The position numbers were made by a program, and so were the translations under genes. This document shows, piece after piece, positions 37,300 through 44,658 of a DNA stretch of 64,000 nucleotides (position 1 is its first letter; every line of letters starts with the position of its first letter). The stretch comes from a bacterium YEK0313 (lineage in GTDB: Bacteria > Pseudomonadota > Alphaproteobacteria > Rhizobiales > Phreatobacteraceae). The stretch covers positions 456,501 through 520,500 of the forward strand of contig CCMO02000002.1 in the NCBI GenBank assembly GCA_000751295.2, given 5' to 3'. Below the pieces are notes generated by a model. It was not told the DNA's origin and did no database searches. It was given only the letters and a program-made list of their open reading frames with translations.

Positions 37300-37777
37300 G
37301 TCGCGCCTCGCTTTGCGCCACGTCGCCCGGGGGGATTGAAGGTGAGCGCTGGTGAACTGTCAATGAACGGCCCCCACCATGCCCAGAAAGATTCCCGACA
37401 ATCGCATGCATGAATAATCGGTCGGGCACGATATTATTTTCTTGATAAAAATCAGATTTGAGCGCATCATAAAATGAATCCCTTGCCTTATTTATTTTGG
37501 CGAGCGGCATTTTCGGACGATTTCGGCGCGATCGAAATTCGCCGATACCGCCACGAACCCGGCAAAATACGAAAGAATCAGCACTTTGCTGGGCGGGGTC
37601 ATACGTCTCACATGGTATCGTTGGCGCGCAGGTCGATATCGACCGCTGCAGCGCGCAGTGCTCTCCAACCTTTGAAAGGTCGACTCCGGAAGGCTGTGGC
37701 CCTTCCGGTCCATCCCGTTCGATCGCATCCACGATGCCAGCGCGAGCCGGCCCGCAATTCCACGGAAGGAAAAAGCC
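37300..37777. other. Divergent intergenic region with AT-rich centre
   Basis: The gap lies between two small divergent genes. Bases about 37400-37500 are strongly AT-rich (runs such as ATATTATTTTCTTGATAAAA), which suggests promoters. A GAAC-N7-GAAC pattern occurs at 37354-37368, 55 bases before the leftward gene, but it lacks the extended match of the two LexA-type boxes described elsewhere. No additional gene is supported. Confidence 0.4.
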
Positions 37778-38041
37778 ATGCCCGAAGCCATCAAAGAACT
37801 GGCCATCGGCGGCTTCTATGCGCCGGAGGACCTCGCGGCGCTCGAGAGGGTCTATCTCAGCGTCTGCGGCATGCTGGACATCGATGTCGATGACCGTTTC
37901 GCCCATGGCGTCATCGCCAAGGCCGTTCTCTTCGCCTATGACCGCGGCGCCCGGACGATCGACGATCTGAAGGCGGCGGCCATCATTGCCAGCAAGACGC
38001 CGCTGCTCGATCGCGCCCGCCGGACGGCGCGGCTGGCCTGA
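37778..38041 (+). CDS. Conserved small hypothetical protein
   Basis: An 87-residue cytoplasmic protein, mostly helical by composition, with no leader or cysteine pair. GGAAGGA (37764-37770) is well placed before ATG 37778. It reads like a small all-helical alphaproteobacterial family (GGFYAPEDLAALERVYLSVC, VIAKAVLFAYDRGARTIDDL). I do not recognise a function. It stands alone; the next gene is 114 bases downstream. Confidence 0.6.
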   Translation: MPEAIKELAIGGFYAPEDLAALERVYLSVCGMLDIDVDDRFAHGVIAKAVLFAYDRGARTIDDLKAAAIIASKTPLLDRARRTARLA

Positions 38042-38155
38042 CGCTTCCCGTCGGCCGAGCCGCCTCGCGGCGGGCGGCGGGCGCAATTGCATTCCGTGCG
38101 GGGATCACGAACACTCCGGCGGCCCCGTACAGGGGCGTTGACCGGAGCCCCGCCC

Positions 38156-39133
38156 GTGCCTTGCCTGATCTCGCGCCGTGCCTTCGCCGCCAGCCTTGCC
38201 GCCACGCCGCTCGCCGGCCGTGCCGCGCGCGCGCAAGCCTTCCCGACGCGGCCGATCCAGTTCGTCGTGCCCTATGCGGCAGGCGGCACCACCGACCTCG
38301 TCGCGCGTGTCGTGGGCGACAGGGTGGGCGCAAGGCTCGGCCAGCCGCTGGTGATCGAGAACCGTGGCGGCGCGGGGGGCAATATCGGCATGGATGTCGT
38401 CGCCAAGGCCACACCCGATGGCCATACGATCGGCTTCGGTGCCATTTCGACCAATGCGCTGAATCCGCATCTCTACCGCACCATGCGGTTCGACCCACGC
38501 AAGGACTTCACCGCCATCAGCCTGCTCGGCACATCGACCATCGTGCTGACGGTCGGCCCGCGCATTCCCGTCAAGACGGTCGCCGAGTTCATCGCCTATG
38601 CGAAAGCCAATCCCGGCCTGACCTATGGAACCGCCAGCAACGGCACCTCCATGCATCTTGCTGCGGTCCAGTTCGCGCAGATGACCGGCACGACCTTGAC
38701 CCATGTGCCCTATCGCGGCAGCGCACCCGCCATTGCCGACATGCTGGGCGGCCAGCTCGGCGTCATGTTCGACAACCTGCCGGCATCGCTGCCGCATATT
38801 GCCGACGGCAAGCTGACGGCGCTCGCGGTCGCCGGCAGCACGCGCGCGCCGAGCCTGCCGGCGGTGCCGACCATCGCCGAAGCCGGTCTTGCCGGCTATG
38901 CGGTGGAGCCCTGGTTTGCGGTCTACGGCCCCGCGGGCCTGCCGGCGCCGGTCGTCACGATGCTGAATTCGGCCTTCGTCGCCGCGCTTTCGGAGGCCGA
39001 GGTCAAGACGAAGCTTACCCAGGCGGGATTCAATCCCCGCGCATCGAGCGCCGCCGAGCTCGAAGCGCTGACGCGCGCGGAATATGAGCGTTTCGGCCGG
39101 ATCGTGCGCGAGGCGGGGATCGTCCTCGAATAG
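38156..39133 (+). CDS. Tripartite tricarboxylate transporter substrate-binding protein (Bug family)
   Basis: A 325-residue periplasmic receptor, second of the type in the window. Family motifs: FPTRPIQFVVPYAAGG, RLGQPLVIENRGGAGG, TPDGHTIGFG and LTHVPYRGSAPAIADMLGGQ. GTG 38156 is preceded by CCGGAG and starts the leader LISRRAFAASLAATPLAG; an ATG at 38087 would add 23 residues before it. No membrane components are adjacent. Confidence 0.87.
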   Translation: MPCLISRRAFAASLAATPLAGRAARAQAFPTRPIQFVVPYAAGGTTDLVARVVGDRVGARLGQPLVIENRGGAGGNIGMDVVAKATPDGHTIGFGAISTNALNPHLYRTMRFDPRKDFTAISLLGTSTIVLTVGPRIPVKTVAEFIAYAKANPGLTYGTASNGTSMHLAAVQFAQMTGTTLTHVPYRGSAPAIADMLGGQLGVMFDNLPASLPHIADGKLTALAVAGSTRAPSLPAVPTIAEAGLAGYAVEPWFAVYGPAGLPAPVVTMLNSAFVAALSEAEVKTKLTQAGFNPRASSAAELEALTRAEYERFGRIVREAGIVLE

Positions 39134-39270
39134 ACGATGGCCCGCCCGGTGCCAGGGCCGGCCCGCGCCGCAGATGGATTGGCCGGCGGCCCGCGGCCGG
39201 CTGATTTTTTCCGCGGTCGCGGAACAGGCCAAGGCCCGCAGTGGTTTCCGGTCAGAGACAGGAGGCCATC

Positions 39271-39621
39271 ATGGGTCGTGCCAAGGAATCCGGTGGCTGG
39301 GGCGAGCCTCTTCAGGATGAGGCGCTCCACCGCGACGAGGCGCCCATCGCCCACAAGCCGGGCGAGCATGCCAAGGAGCCCGGCGGCTGGGGGGAAAACC
39401 CGCGCGACGGGGCAACCCCGCACACGGGCGGGCCGCCGACTGAAACCGGACGCGACGAGCCGAACCGCAGCGGCGGCCGGCAGCAGGGCAACCAGGGCCG
39501 GGATCGCCAGGGCGGCGACAAGAGCGCTCCCAAGAGCTCGACCGGCGCCCGGACGGAGGAGGCGCTGGTCCGCGGCATGCCGCCGAAGCCGCACAAGCGC
39601 TATAGCCTCGCCGGCCAGTGA
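39271..39621 (+). CDS. Small hydrophilic, probably disordered protein
   Basis: A 116-residue protein made almost entirely of Gly, Pro, Glu, Lys, Arg and Gln. KESGGWGEP and KEPGGWGEN are two copies of one short motif. GGAGG at 39261-39265 supports ATG 39271. No leader or membrane segment. Composition resembles stress- or desiccation-associated hydrophilins, but there is no family match I can name. Confidence 0.55.
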   Translation: MGRAKESGGWGEPLQDEALHRDEAPIAHKPGEHAKEPGGWGENPRDGATPHTGGPPTETGRDEPNRSGGRQQGNQGRDRQGGDKSAPKSSTGARTEEALVRGMPPKPHKRYSLAGQ

Positions 39622-39713
39622 CATCTGCCGATATGGCCTGTCCGGTCCCTCGCGGCCGGGCCGGCAGAACGGCAAGCCCAACCGCCTCCCCCTCGGGGAT
39701 GATCCGGATGGGC

Positions 39714-39748
39714 TTGCGTCTTTCTCCGCGATGGAACATAACAAGAAC
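39714..39748 (+). promoter_or_regulatory. LexA-type SOS box overlapping a promoter
   Basis: GAAC (39734-39737), seven bases, GAAC (39745-39748): the alphaproteobacterial LexA operator read on this strand (complement of GTTC-N7-GTTC). A -35 TTGCGT (39714-39719) is 17 bases before a -10 CATAAC (39737-39742) that lies inside the box. The box plus flank GAACATAACAAGAACATTC nearly equals the one at 42172. It is 88 bases before the GTG of the next gene. Confidence 0.7.
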
Positions 39749-39835
39749 ATTCACCCCGCCCACGACATGGCCCGCCCCCCGCCGGGGGCCGGGCGCTCCA
39801 TCCGCGCGCCTCGAAAACCTCAAAGGGAAGAGCTC

Positions 39836-40168
39836 GTGTATCTGTTGCTGCTCGATATCGCCGGCGCCGCCCCCGACGAGATCCAGCGCGGCCTGATGGC
39901 GGCGCGCGCCGTATTCGACAGGGCGGGCATCTCGCCACGCGAGGGCGATGAAGCGCGCGCAGCGCTCTGGGAACGCGGCAGCCGGCTGCGCAGCCGCCGG
40001 GAAGCCGCCGAGACCAGCGCACGCTACGCCGTATGGGCGCGGGCCGAACGGGCGGCAATCGATGCCTGCTGTGCCGGCTGGCAGCCCGAGCGGCGGCCGA
40101 CCACCATCGTGATGGATCTCATCGGCATAGGTCCGCCGGCGGCTCCCGCCGCGGCGATCCCCGACTGA
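39836..40168 (+). CDS. Small protein of unknown function, probably LexA-controlled
   Basis: A 110-residue cytoplasmic protein, helix-rich, with paired cysteines (DACCAGW) and many Arg/Ala. GTG 39836 is chosen: GGGAAG lies 5 bases upstream, and the in-frame ATG at 39731 falls inside the promoter and LexA-type box. The opening YLLLLDIAGAAPDEIQRGL does not match a family I know. Its stop is 4 bases from the convergent AraC gene. The upstream box predicts induction by DNA damage; function unknown. Confidence 0.6.
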   Translation: MYLLLLDIAGAAPDEIQRGLMAARAVFDRAGISPREGDEARAALWERGSRLRSRREAAETSARYAVWARAERAAIDACCAGWQPERRPTTIVMDLIGIGPPAAPAAAIPD

Positions 40169-40172
40169 CCCG

Positions 40173-41099
40173 CTAGACGCCCGACCCGGCCGCACGGCGC
40201 TCGCTGCGCGGCGAGGCGCCGTAAGCGCGGCGATAGTCGCGGCTGAACTGCGTGGGGCTTTCGTAGCCGACCGCAAACGCCACGGCCGAGACCGGTTCAC
40301 CGGTCGCGATCAAGCGCCGGCGCGCTTCCAGGAGGCGCAGCGATTTCTGATACTGGATGGGCGAGGTCGAGGTCATCGCCTTGAAATGCCCGTGAAAGCT
40401 CGACGGGCTCATGCCGGCAATGCCGGCCAGTTCCTCGGTGCGAATGGCCGCGTCCCAGTGCCGGCGGATATGGGCGATCGCCCTGGCGATGCGGCTCGCA
40501 TGGCTGTCGACGCGCATGAGCTCGCGCAGCATGGCGCCGTGCCGCGACAGCAGCACGCGAAAATGCAGCTCGCGCCGGATCAGCGGCAAAAGCACGCGCT
40601 GCTCCAGGGGCTTGCCGATCAGGTCGAGGAGCCGGGCCATGGCGTCGACGACACCCCGGTCGGCGGCGCCGGAAGCGACCGTCTCGGCGCGGACGCCTGC
40701 CATCGCGGCATCGCCGATCTCCTCGCGCAGCGACCGCAGCAGCTCCAGATCGAGCGCCGCCGCCACCGCGACATAGGGCGCGGCGGCCGTCGCCGTCACC
40801 ACCCGGGACGACGACACCAGCGCATGGGAGACGATGGCGGTCTCGCCCGCGGCGAAACGGACGCTGTGGTCGGCCAGGATGATCTCCTTGGCGCCCTGGA
40901 GGACCAGGCAGATCATCGGCCGCTGATCGGTCGGCCGGATCGGCGTCGGCGCCCAGTTGCGCACGACCGCAATGCCGTCGAGCTCGGTCGACACCGGCTC
41001 GGTCCCCGCCTTCGCGGCGGCAGCAATGGCCAGGCAGCGCACGACCAGATCGGGATCGATCCGGGATTTTTCGACCGGCAGCGCTTCGATCGCTCTCAT
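40173..41099 (-). CDS. AraC-family transcriptional regulator (AraC_N cupin type)
   Basis: A 308-residue regulator. The N-terminal AraC_N ligand domain includes PMICLVLQGAKEIILADHSV. The C-terminal double helix-turn-helix includes ELAGIAGMSPSSFHGHFKAM and VAFAVGYESPTQFSRDYRRAYG. ATG 41099 has AAGG upstream; GTG 41114 is a possible alternative. It is divergent from the SDR gene (143 bases), the typical layout for an AraC regulator controlling a reductase. Confidence 0.88.
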   Translation of the reverse strand: MRAIEALPVEKSRIDPDLVVRCLAIAAAAKAGTEPVSTELDGIAVVRNWAPTPIRPTDQRPMICLVLQGAKEIILADHSVRFAAGETAIVSHALVSSSRVVTATAAAPYVAVAAALDLELLRSLREEIGDAAMAGVRAETVASGAADRGVVDAMARLLDLIGKPLEQRVLLPLIRRELHFRVLLSRHGAMLRELMRVDSHASRIARAIAHIRRHWDAAIRTEELAGIAGMSPSSFHGHFKAMTSTSPIQYQKSLRLLEARRRLIATGEPVSAVAFAVGYESPTQFSRDYRRAYGASPRSERRAAGSGV

Positions 41100-41242
41100 G
41101 CGGGCCTTGTACACCAGGCGCGGCGGGCGGCATCGGATTTCTTGCAGCCTCCGGAGGATCGGGCAAGTCTTCGGGAGGATCAGGCAGGCGAGCGCTTCGC
41201 CGGCGCGCCAGATGGTGACCGTTCAGACGACGAGGTGACACC

Positions 41243-41995
41243 ATGACCATCGCATTGATCACCGGCGGCAGCCGCGGGCTCGGCCGCAGCGCGGCGCTCC
41301 ATCTTGCAAGCCAGGGCTGCGGCATCATCCTGACCTACCAGAGCAACGCGGCGGCAGCGCAGGACGTGGTCGCGGCCATTACCGCTGCCGGCGGCAAGGC
41401 GGTCGCGCTGCAGCTCGATACCGCCGACATCAAGGCCTTCCCGGCCTTTGTGGCGAGGCTGCAGGAGGCGCTGCGGCAGGGCTGGTCATGCGAGACGATC
41501 GACATTCTCGTGAACAATGCCGGCCACGGCGTGCACAAACCCTTCGCCGAGACGACCGAAGCGGATTTCGACGGTCTGGTGGCGGTGCATCTCAAGGGCG
41601 TGTTCTTCCTGACCCAGGCACTGCTGCCGGTCATGGCCGACGGCGGGCGCATTCTCAACGTCTCCTCGGGCCTCGCCCGCTTCACCCTGCCCGGCTACGG
41701 CGCCTATGCCACCATGAAGGGCGGCGTCGAGGTTCTGACACGCTATCTCGCGCGCGAGCTCGGCGCGCGCGGCATCACCGTCAACACGCTTGCGCCGGGC
41801 GCGATCGAAACGGATTTCGGCGGCGGCGCCGTCCGCGACAGCGCCGAGCTCAACCGGATGATCGCGTCGACTACGGCTCTCGGCCGCGTCGGCCTTCCCG
41901 ACGATATCGGCCAGGCCATCACCGCACTCCTGTCCGGTGGCATGCACTGGATGACCGGCCAGCGCATCGAGGTGTCCGGCGGCCAGAATCTATAG
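41243..41995 (+). CDS. SDR-family oxidoreductase
   Basis: A 250-residue classical short-chain dehydrogenase/reductase using NAD(P)H. TGGSRGLG (cofactor loop), NNAG, the catalytic Ser in LNVSSGLARF and the YATMK active-site motif are all present, with the GAIETDF and GGQNL ends usual for FabG-like enzymes. It is probably under the divergent AraC regulator. Substrate unknown. Confidence 0.9.
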   Translation: MTIALITGGSRGLGRSAALHLASQGCGIILTYQSNAAAAQDVVAAITAAGGKAVALQLDTADIKAFPAFVARLQEALRQGWSCETIDILVNNAGHGVHKPFAETTEADFDGLVAVHLKGVFFLTQALLPVMADGGRILNVSSGLARFTLPGYGAYATMKGGVEVLTRYLARELGARGITVNTLAPGAIETDFGGGAVRDSAELNRMIASTTALGRVGLPDDIGQAITALLSGGMHWMTGQRIEVSGGQNL

Positions 41996-42031
41996 CGCCG
42001 CAGCGCCGGCGCGCGACAAGCGCCGCGCGCC

Positions 42032-42066
42032 GAAAAGAACCCGCCCCGGCGACGGCCGGGAGCGGG
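42032..42066 (-). terminator. Possible - strand terminator between the SDR gene and the SOS-type operon
   Basis: CCCGCCCCGGC (42040-42050), loop GACG, then GCCGGG-A-GCGGG (42055-42066) form a GC stem with a one-base bulge. On the - strand it is followed by TTCTTTTC (42032-42039). No - strand gene is seen just upstream, so it may instead act on + strand SDR transcripts or stop antisense reading. Confidence 0.3.
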
Positions 42067-42151
42067 CTCGTACCCGGCCGCCGCGATCAGTAGTGGTTGC
42101 GGCGCCGGCGGTGCGGGACGGCCGCGCTGGTAGCCGCGCTGGACAAGCCTC

Positions 42152-42186
42152 TTGCATGCGCGCCGAAATGAGAACATAAAGAGAAC
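42152..42186 (+). promoter_or_regulatory. LexA-type SOS box overlapping a promoter
   Basis: GAAC (42172-42175), seven bases, GAAC (42183-42186). The -35 TTGCAT (42152-42157) and -10 CATAAA (42175-42180) are 17 bp apart with the -10 inside the box, the same geometry as at 39714. The flank GAACATAAAGAGAACATTC differs from the other copy at only two positions. It is 25 bases before the GTG of the three-gene operon, so bound repressor would block it completely. Confidence 0.75.
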
Positions 42187-42211
42187 ATTCTCACCCCTGA
42201 CGAGGACTGCC

Positions 42212-42427
42212 GTGGCCGCACCCGTGCCTTGCCGGAAACCCGTCGCCGAGCCCCGGCGCATCGTGACGGAAGCCGATATCGATGCCGTGCTGGACGCCCA
42301 TGCGGGAGATTCCCGCGCAGCCGTGCGGGCCGTGCTGGAAGATCTTGCAATGATCGCGGAGCGCTACAGCCAGCGGGTGTCCCATGGCTATGAACGCGGC
42401 TTCCTCGCCGCGGAGCGCCGGCCGTGA
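42212..42427 (+). CDS. Small hypothetical protein, first gene of LexA-type operon
   Basis: A 71-residue protein. GTG 42212 has GAGG at 42202-42205; an in-frame ATG at 42152 lies in the -35 element and is rejected. The basic, proline-containing N-terminus is followed by a helical VTEADIDAVLDAHAGDSRAA and LAMIAERYSQRVSHGYERGF. No known domain. The stop overlaps the next start (GTGA). Confidence 0.6.
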   Translation: MAAPVPCRKPVAEPRRIVTEADIDAVLDAHAGDSRAAVRAVLEDLAMIAERYSQRVSHGYERGFLAAERRP

Positions 42428-42732
42428 CCATGCTCGTCGCAAAGCTTGCCGACTATCCCTTCGTCGACGTCCGGCTGAAATGCACCGCCTGCCGCATGGA
42501 GCGCAGCCATCGGCTCGCCCGCCTCGCCTCGGCCTATGGCGCCGACCGGACCATGGGCGAGATCCTGGATCGCCTCCTGAAAGGCTGCGGCCAGCGCCGG
42601 ACCACACGGGCCGACAAGATGGGCGAGAGCGCATGCCTCGCCCATTTCCCCGATCTCGACACGCCGACCCGCCGGCCCGACCAGCCGGCCGCACTGGTGC
42701 CGCCGCGCCTCGTCTTCGGCCGGGGGGCCTGA
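42424..42732 (+). CDS. Putative zinc-ribbon-like small protein of LexA-type operon
   Basis: A 102-residue protein with C-x2-C (LKCTACRMERSHRLARLASAYG) and two further cysteines in LKGCGQRR and SACLAHF, a spacing that could hold one zinc. It resembles a widespread uncharacterised alphaproteobacterial family with the pattern C-x2-C then HRLARLA-x-YGAD. Start GTG 42424 overlaps the previous stop; ATG 42430 is possible. DNA or protein binding would suit a zinc ribbon, but this is inference. Confidence 0.65.
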   Translation: MTMLVAKLADYPFVDVRLKCTACRMERSHRLARLASAYGADRTMGEILDRLLKGCGQRRTTRADKMGESACLAHFPDLDTPTRRPDQPAALVPPRLVFGRGA

Positions 42733-43016
42733 TGTCCCGTCTCAGGCGCGAAAGGACGGAGCATCATGTCGACCGGGAGTGGCCGCATCAGGTGCGTGTC
42801 GCCGTGGGCGCCACGTCCGACACGGCAGGGATGGACGCCTGGCTCGCCGGCCGCGGCGGCGCGCGCCGCGCCGACGGTGCGCATACCCTGCCTTTCATCC
42901 GCTATTGCTTCCGCACGCCGGAGGAAGCCGACCGCTTCCAGCGGGTCTTTCCCGGCGAGCGCCTCGACGTCCTGCCGGTCGATCCGGTCGTCAGGACGCT
43001 CAGGCTCCGGCGATGA
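42732..43016 (+). CDS. Small hypothetical protein, third gene of LexA-type operon
   Basis: A 94-residue basic protein with REWPHQVRV near the N-terminus and FIRYCFRTPEEADRFQRVFPGERL toward the end, features I associate with an uncharacterised family in Hyphomicrobiales. The start ATG shares a base with the previous stop (TGATG), so the three genes are translationally chained. No membrane segment or leader. Function unknown. Confidence 0.65.
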   Translation: MSRLRRERTEHHVDREWPHQVRVAVGATSDTAGMDAWLAGRGGARRADGAHTLPFIRYCFRTPEEADRFQRVFPGERLDVLPVDPVVRTLRLRR

Positions 43017-43086
43017 CAGGCCGAAGCCCATGGGCCGGGCATGATCGGATGGGCCCGCCCCCGCTGCGGACCGGGCCGCCCGCGTG

Positions 43087-43959
43087 CTATTTCGCCGCGA
43101 GCTTGTCCTGGGTCCGCGTCTCGAAGTCGCCGGCGTCATGGCGCTCGTGGAGCTGGCTCGCGGGATCGCCGGAGACGCGGTTGACCATGCGGCCGCGCTT
43201 CACCGCCGGACGGGCATGGACCTGATCGGCCCAGCGCAGCACGTTCTTGTATTCGTGAACGGCGAGGAATTCGGCGGCGCCGTAGTTCCAGCCCTTCACC
43301 AGGCCGCCATACCAGGGCCAGATCGCCATGTCGGCGATCGTATAATCGGCACCCGCGACATATTCGACCTCGGCGAGGCGCCGGTCGAGCACGTCGAGCT
43401 GGCGCTTGGTTTCCATGGCATAGCGATCGATCGCATATTCGATCTTCACCGGCGCATAGGCATAGAAATGGCCGAAGCCGCCGCCGAGGAACGGCGTCGC
43501 TCCCATCTGCCAGAACAGCCAGGACAGGGTTTCGGCACGCGCCGGCTGCTCGGTGGGCAGGAAGGCGCCGAACTTCTCGGCGAGATGGACCATGATCGCG
43601 CCGGATTCGAACACCCGGATCGGCCGCTCGCCGCTGCGGTCGAGCAGGGCCGGGATCTTGGAATTGGGATTGATCTCGACGAAGCCGGAGCCGAACTGCT
43701 GGCCCTCGCTGATGCGGATCAGCCAGGCGTCATATTCGGCCTGCTTGTGGCCGAGCTCCAGCAATTCCTCCAGAAGGATCGTCACTTTCACGCCGTTGGG
43801 CGTACCGAGGGAATAGAGCTGGAACGGATGCTTGCCGACCGGCAGCTCCTTGTCATGCGTGGCCCCTGCGATCGGCCGGTTGATACTGGCGAAGGCGCCG
43901 CCATTGTCCTTGTTCCAGACCCATACTTTCGGCGGCGTATATTCGGACTGTTCCGTCAT
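43087..43959 (-). CDS. yghU: Glutathione S-transferase family disulfide-bond oxidoreductase YghU
   Basis: A 290-residue cytoplasmic enzyme closely resembling E. coli YghU along its whole length. Shared stretches include NINRP-like SINRPIAGATHDK, LPVGKHPFQLYSLGTPNG, VEINPNSKIPAL, FLGGGFGHFY, EYTIADMAIWPW-like DYTIADMAIWPWYG, and LHERHDAGDFETRT at the C-terminus. It reduces disulfides with glutathione. ATG 43959 has GGAG six bases upstream on the - strand; ATG 43971 adds four residues. Divergent from a DoxX gene. Confidence 0.93.
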   Translation of the reverse strand: MTEQSEYTPPKVWVWNKDNGGAFASINRPIAGATHDKELPVGKHPFQLYSLGTPNGVKVTILLEELLELGHKQAEYDAWLIRISEGQQFGSGFVEINPNSKIPALLDRSGERPIRVFESGAIMVHLAEKFGAFLPTEQPARAETLSWLFWQMGATPFLGGGFGHFYAYAPVKIEYAIDRYAMETKRQLDVLDRRLAEVEYVAGADYTIADMAIWPWYGGLVKGWNYGAAEFLAVHEYKNVLRWADQVHARPAVKRGRMVNRVSGDPASQLHERHDAGDFETRTQDKLAAK

Positions 43960-44205
43960 CCTCGGCTCCATCGCGTCGACAGGCGATCGGACGGCCCATC
44001 GGCCGTCGTCGCAGCCTTCGATAGATGGGTGCCGGGACGGCCGCGCGACAGGGGCGGCCGGCCGCCGACAAAAGCCGGATCTTTCAAATTGTTTCGAATT
44101 TTGGACGGGTTCGTTTCGCTCTCGGCATCTAATCGCATCATCGACGGCATCCTATCTCGAACGCAGCGAGCCAAAGGCTCGATCCGCAACGCAAGGCCCC
44201 GTGTC

Positions 44206-44622
44206 ATGACCATCTCGGCCGAAGCATCGACCATCCAGCGCCGAACCAACGCAACCTCCGCCCTCACCCTGCGCTATGCCACATCGAGCGCGCGCATCCT
44301 GCTCTCGCTGATCTTCATGACCACCGGGCTTGCCAAGCTGCTCGGCATGGGCGCGATGGTGCTGCTTTTCCAGACGATCGGGCTCGGCGAGGAGCTGCGC
44401 TATGCCGCCGGGCTCGCTGAAATCGGCGCGGCCCTGCTGCTGATCACGCCGGGCGGCCACTTCCCCGGCGGCCTGCTGGTCGGCGCGCTCAGCCTTGCCG
44501 CGACGGTCGCACACCTGCTCCTGATCGACGGCAACCCGTTTCCCGCGGCGGGACTTCTGACGCTGGCGCTGTTCGTGATCTGGCGGACGCGCCCGCAGCG
44601 CTGGCGGCGCGCCACGGCCTGA
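44206..44622 (+). CDS. DoxX-family membrane protein, copy 1
   Basis: A 138-residue inner-membrane protein with four hydrophobic helices (LLSLIFMTTGLAKLLGM, LAEIGAALLLITPGG, LLVGALSLAATVAHLLL, LLTLALFVIW). It is a paralogue of the gene at 45716: ILLSLIFMTTGLAKLLGMGA aligns with ILLALAFAAAAAPKLLGAEA. DoxX-like proteins are linked to quinone or thiol redox and stress. Located between yghU (divergent) and a convergent LysR gene. Confidence 0.8.
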   Translation: MTISAEASTIQRRTNATSALTLRYATSSARILLSLIFMTTGLAKLLGMGAMVLLFQTIGLGEELRYAAGLAEIGAALLLITPGGHFPGGLLVGALSLAATVAHLLLIDGNPFPAAGLLTLALFVIWRTRPQRWRRATA

Positions 44623-44658
44623 TCGCCCATTCGCCCAATCCATAGGGCATCGGTTCGA

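Noticed and set aside
37354..37368. Third GAAC-N7-GAAC pattern
   Set aside because: It lacks the ATAA and ATTC bases shared by the two LexA-type boxes and no -35/-10 overlaps it. One or two chance matches are expected in a window of this size.
42152..42211. ATG 42152 as start of the first gene of the small operon
   Set aside because: It overlaps the -35, -10 and LexA-type box; GTG 42212 has a proper ribosome site.
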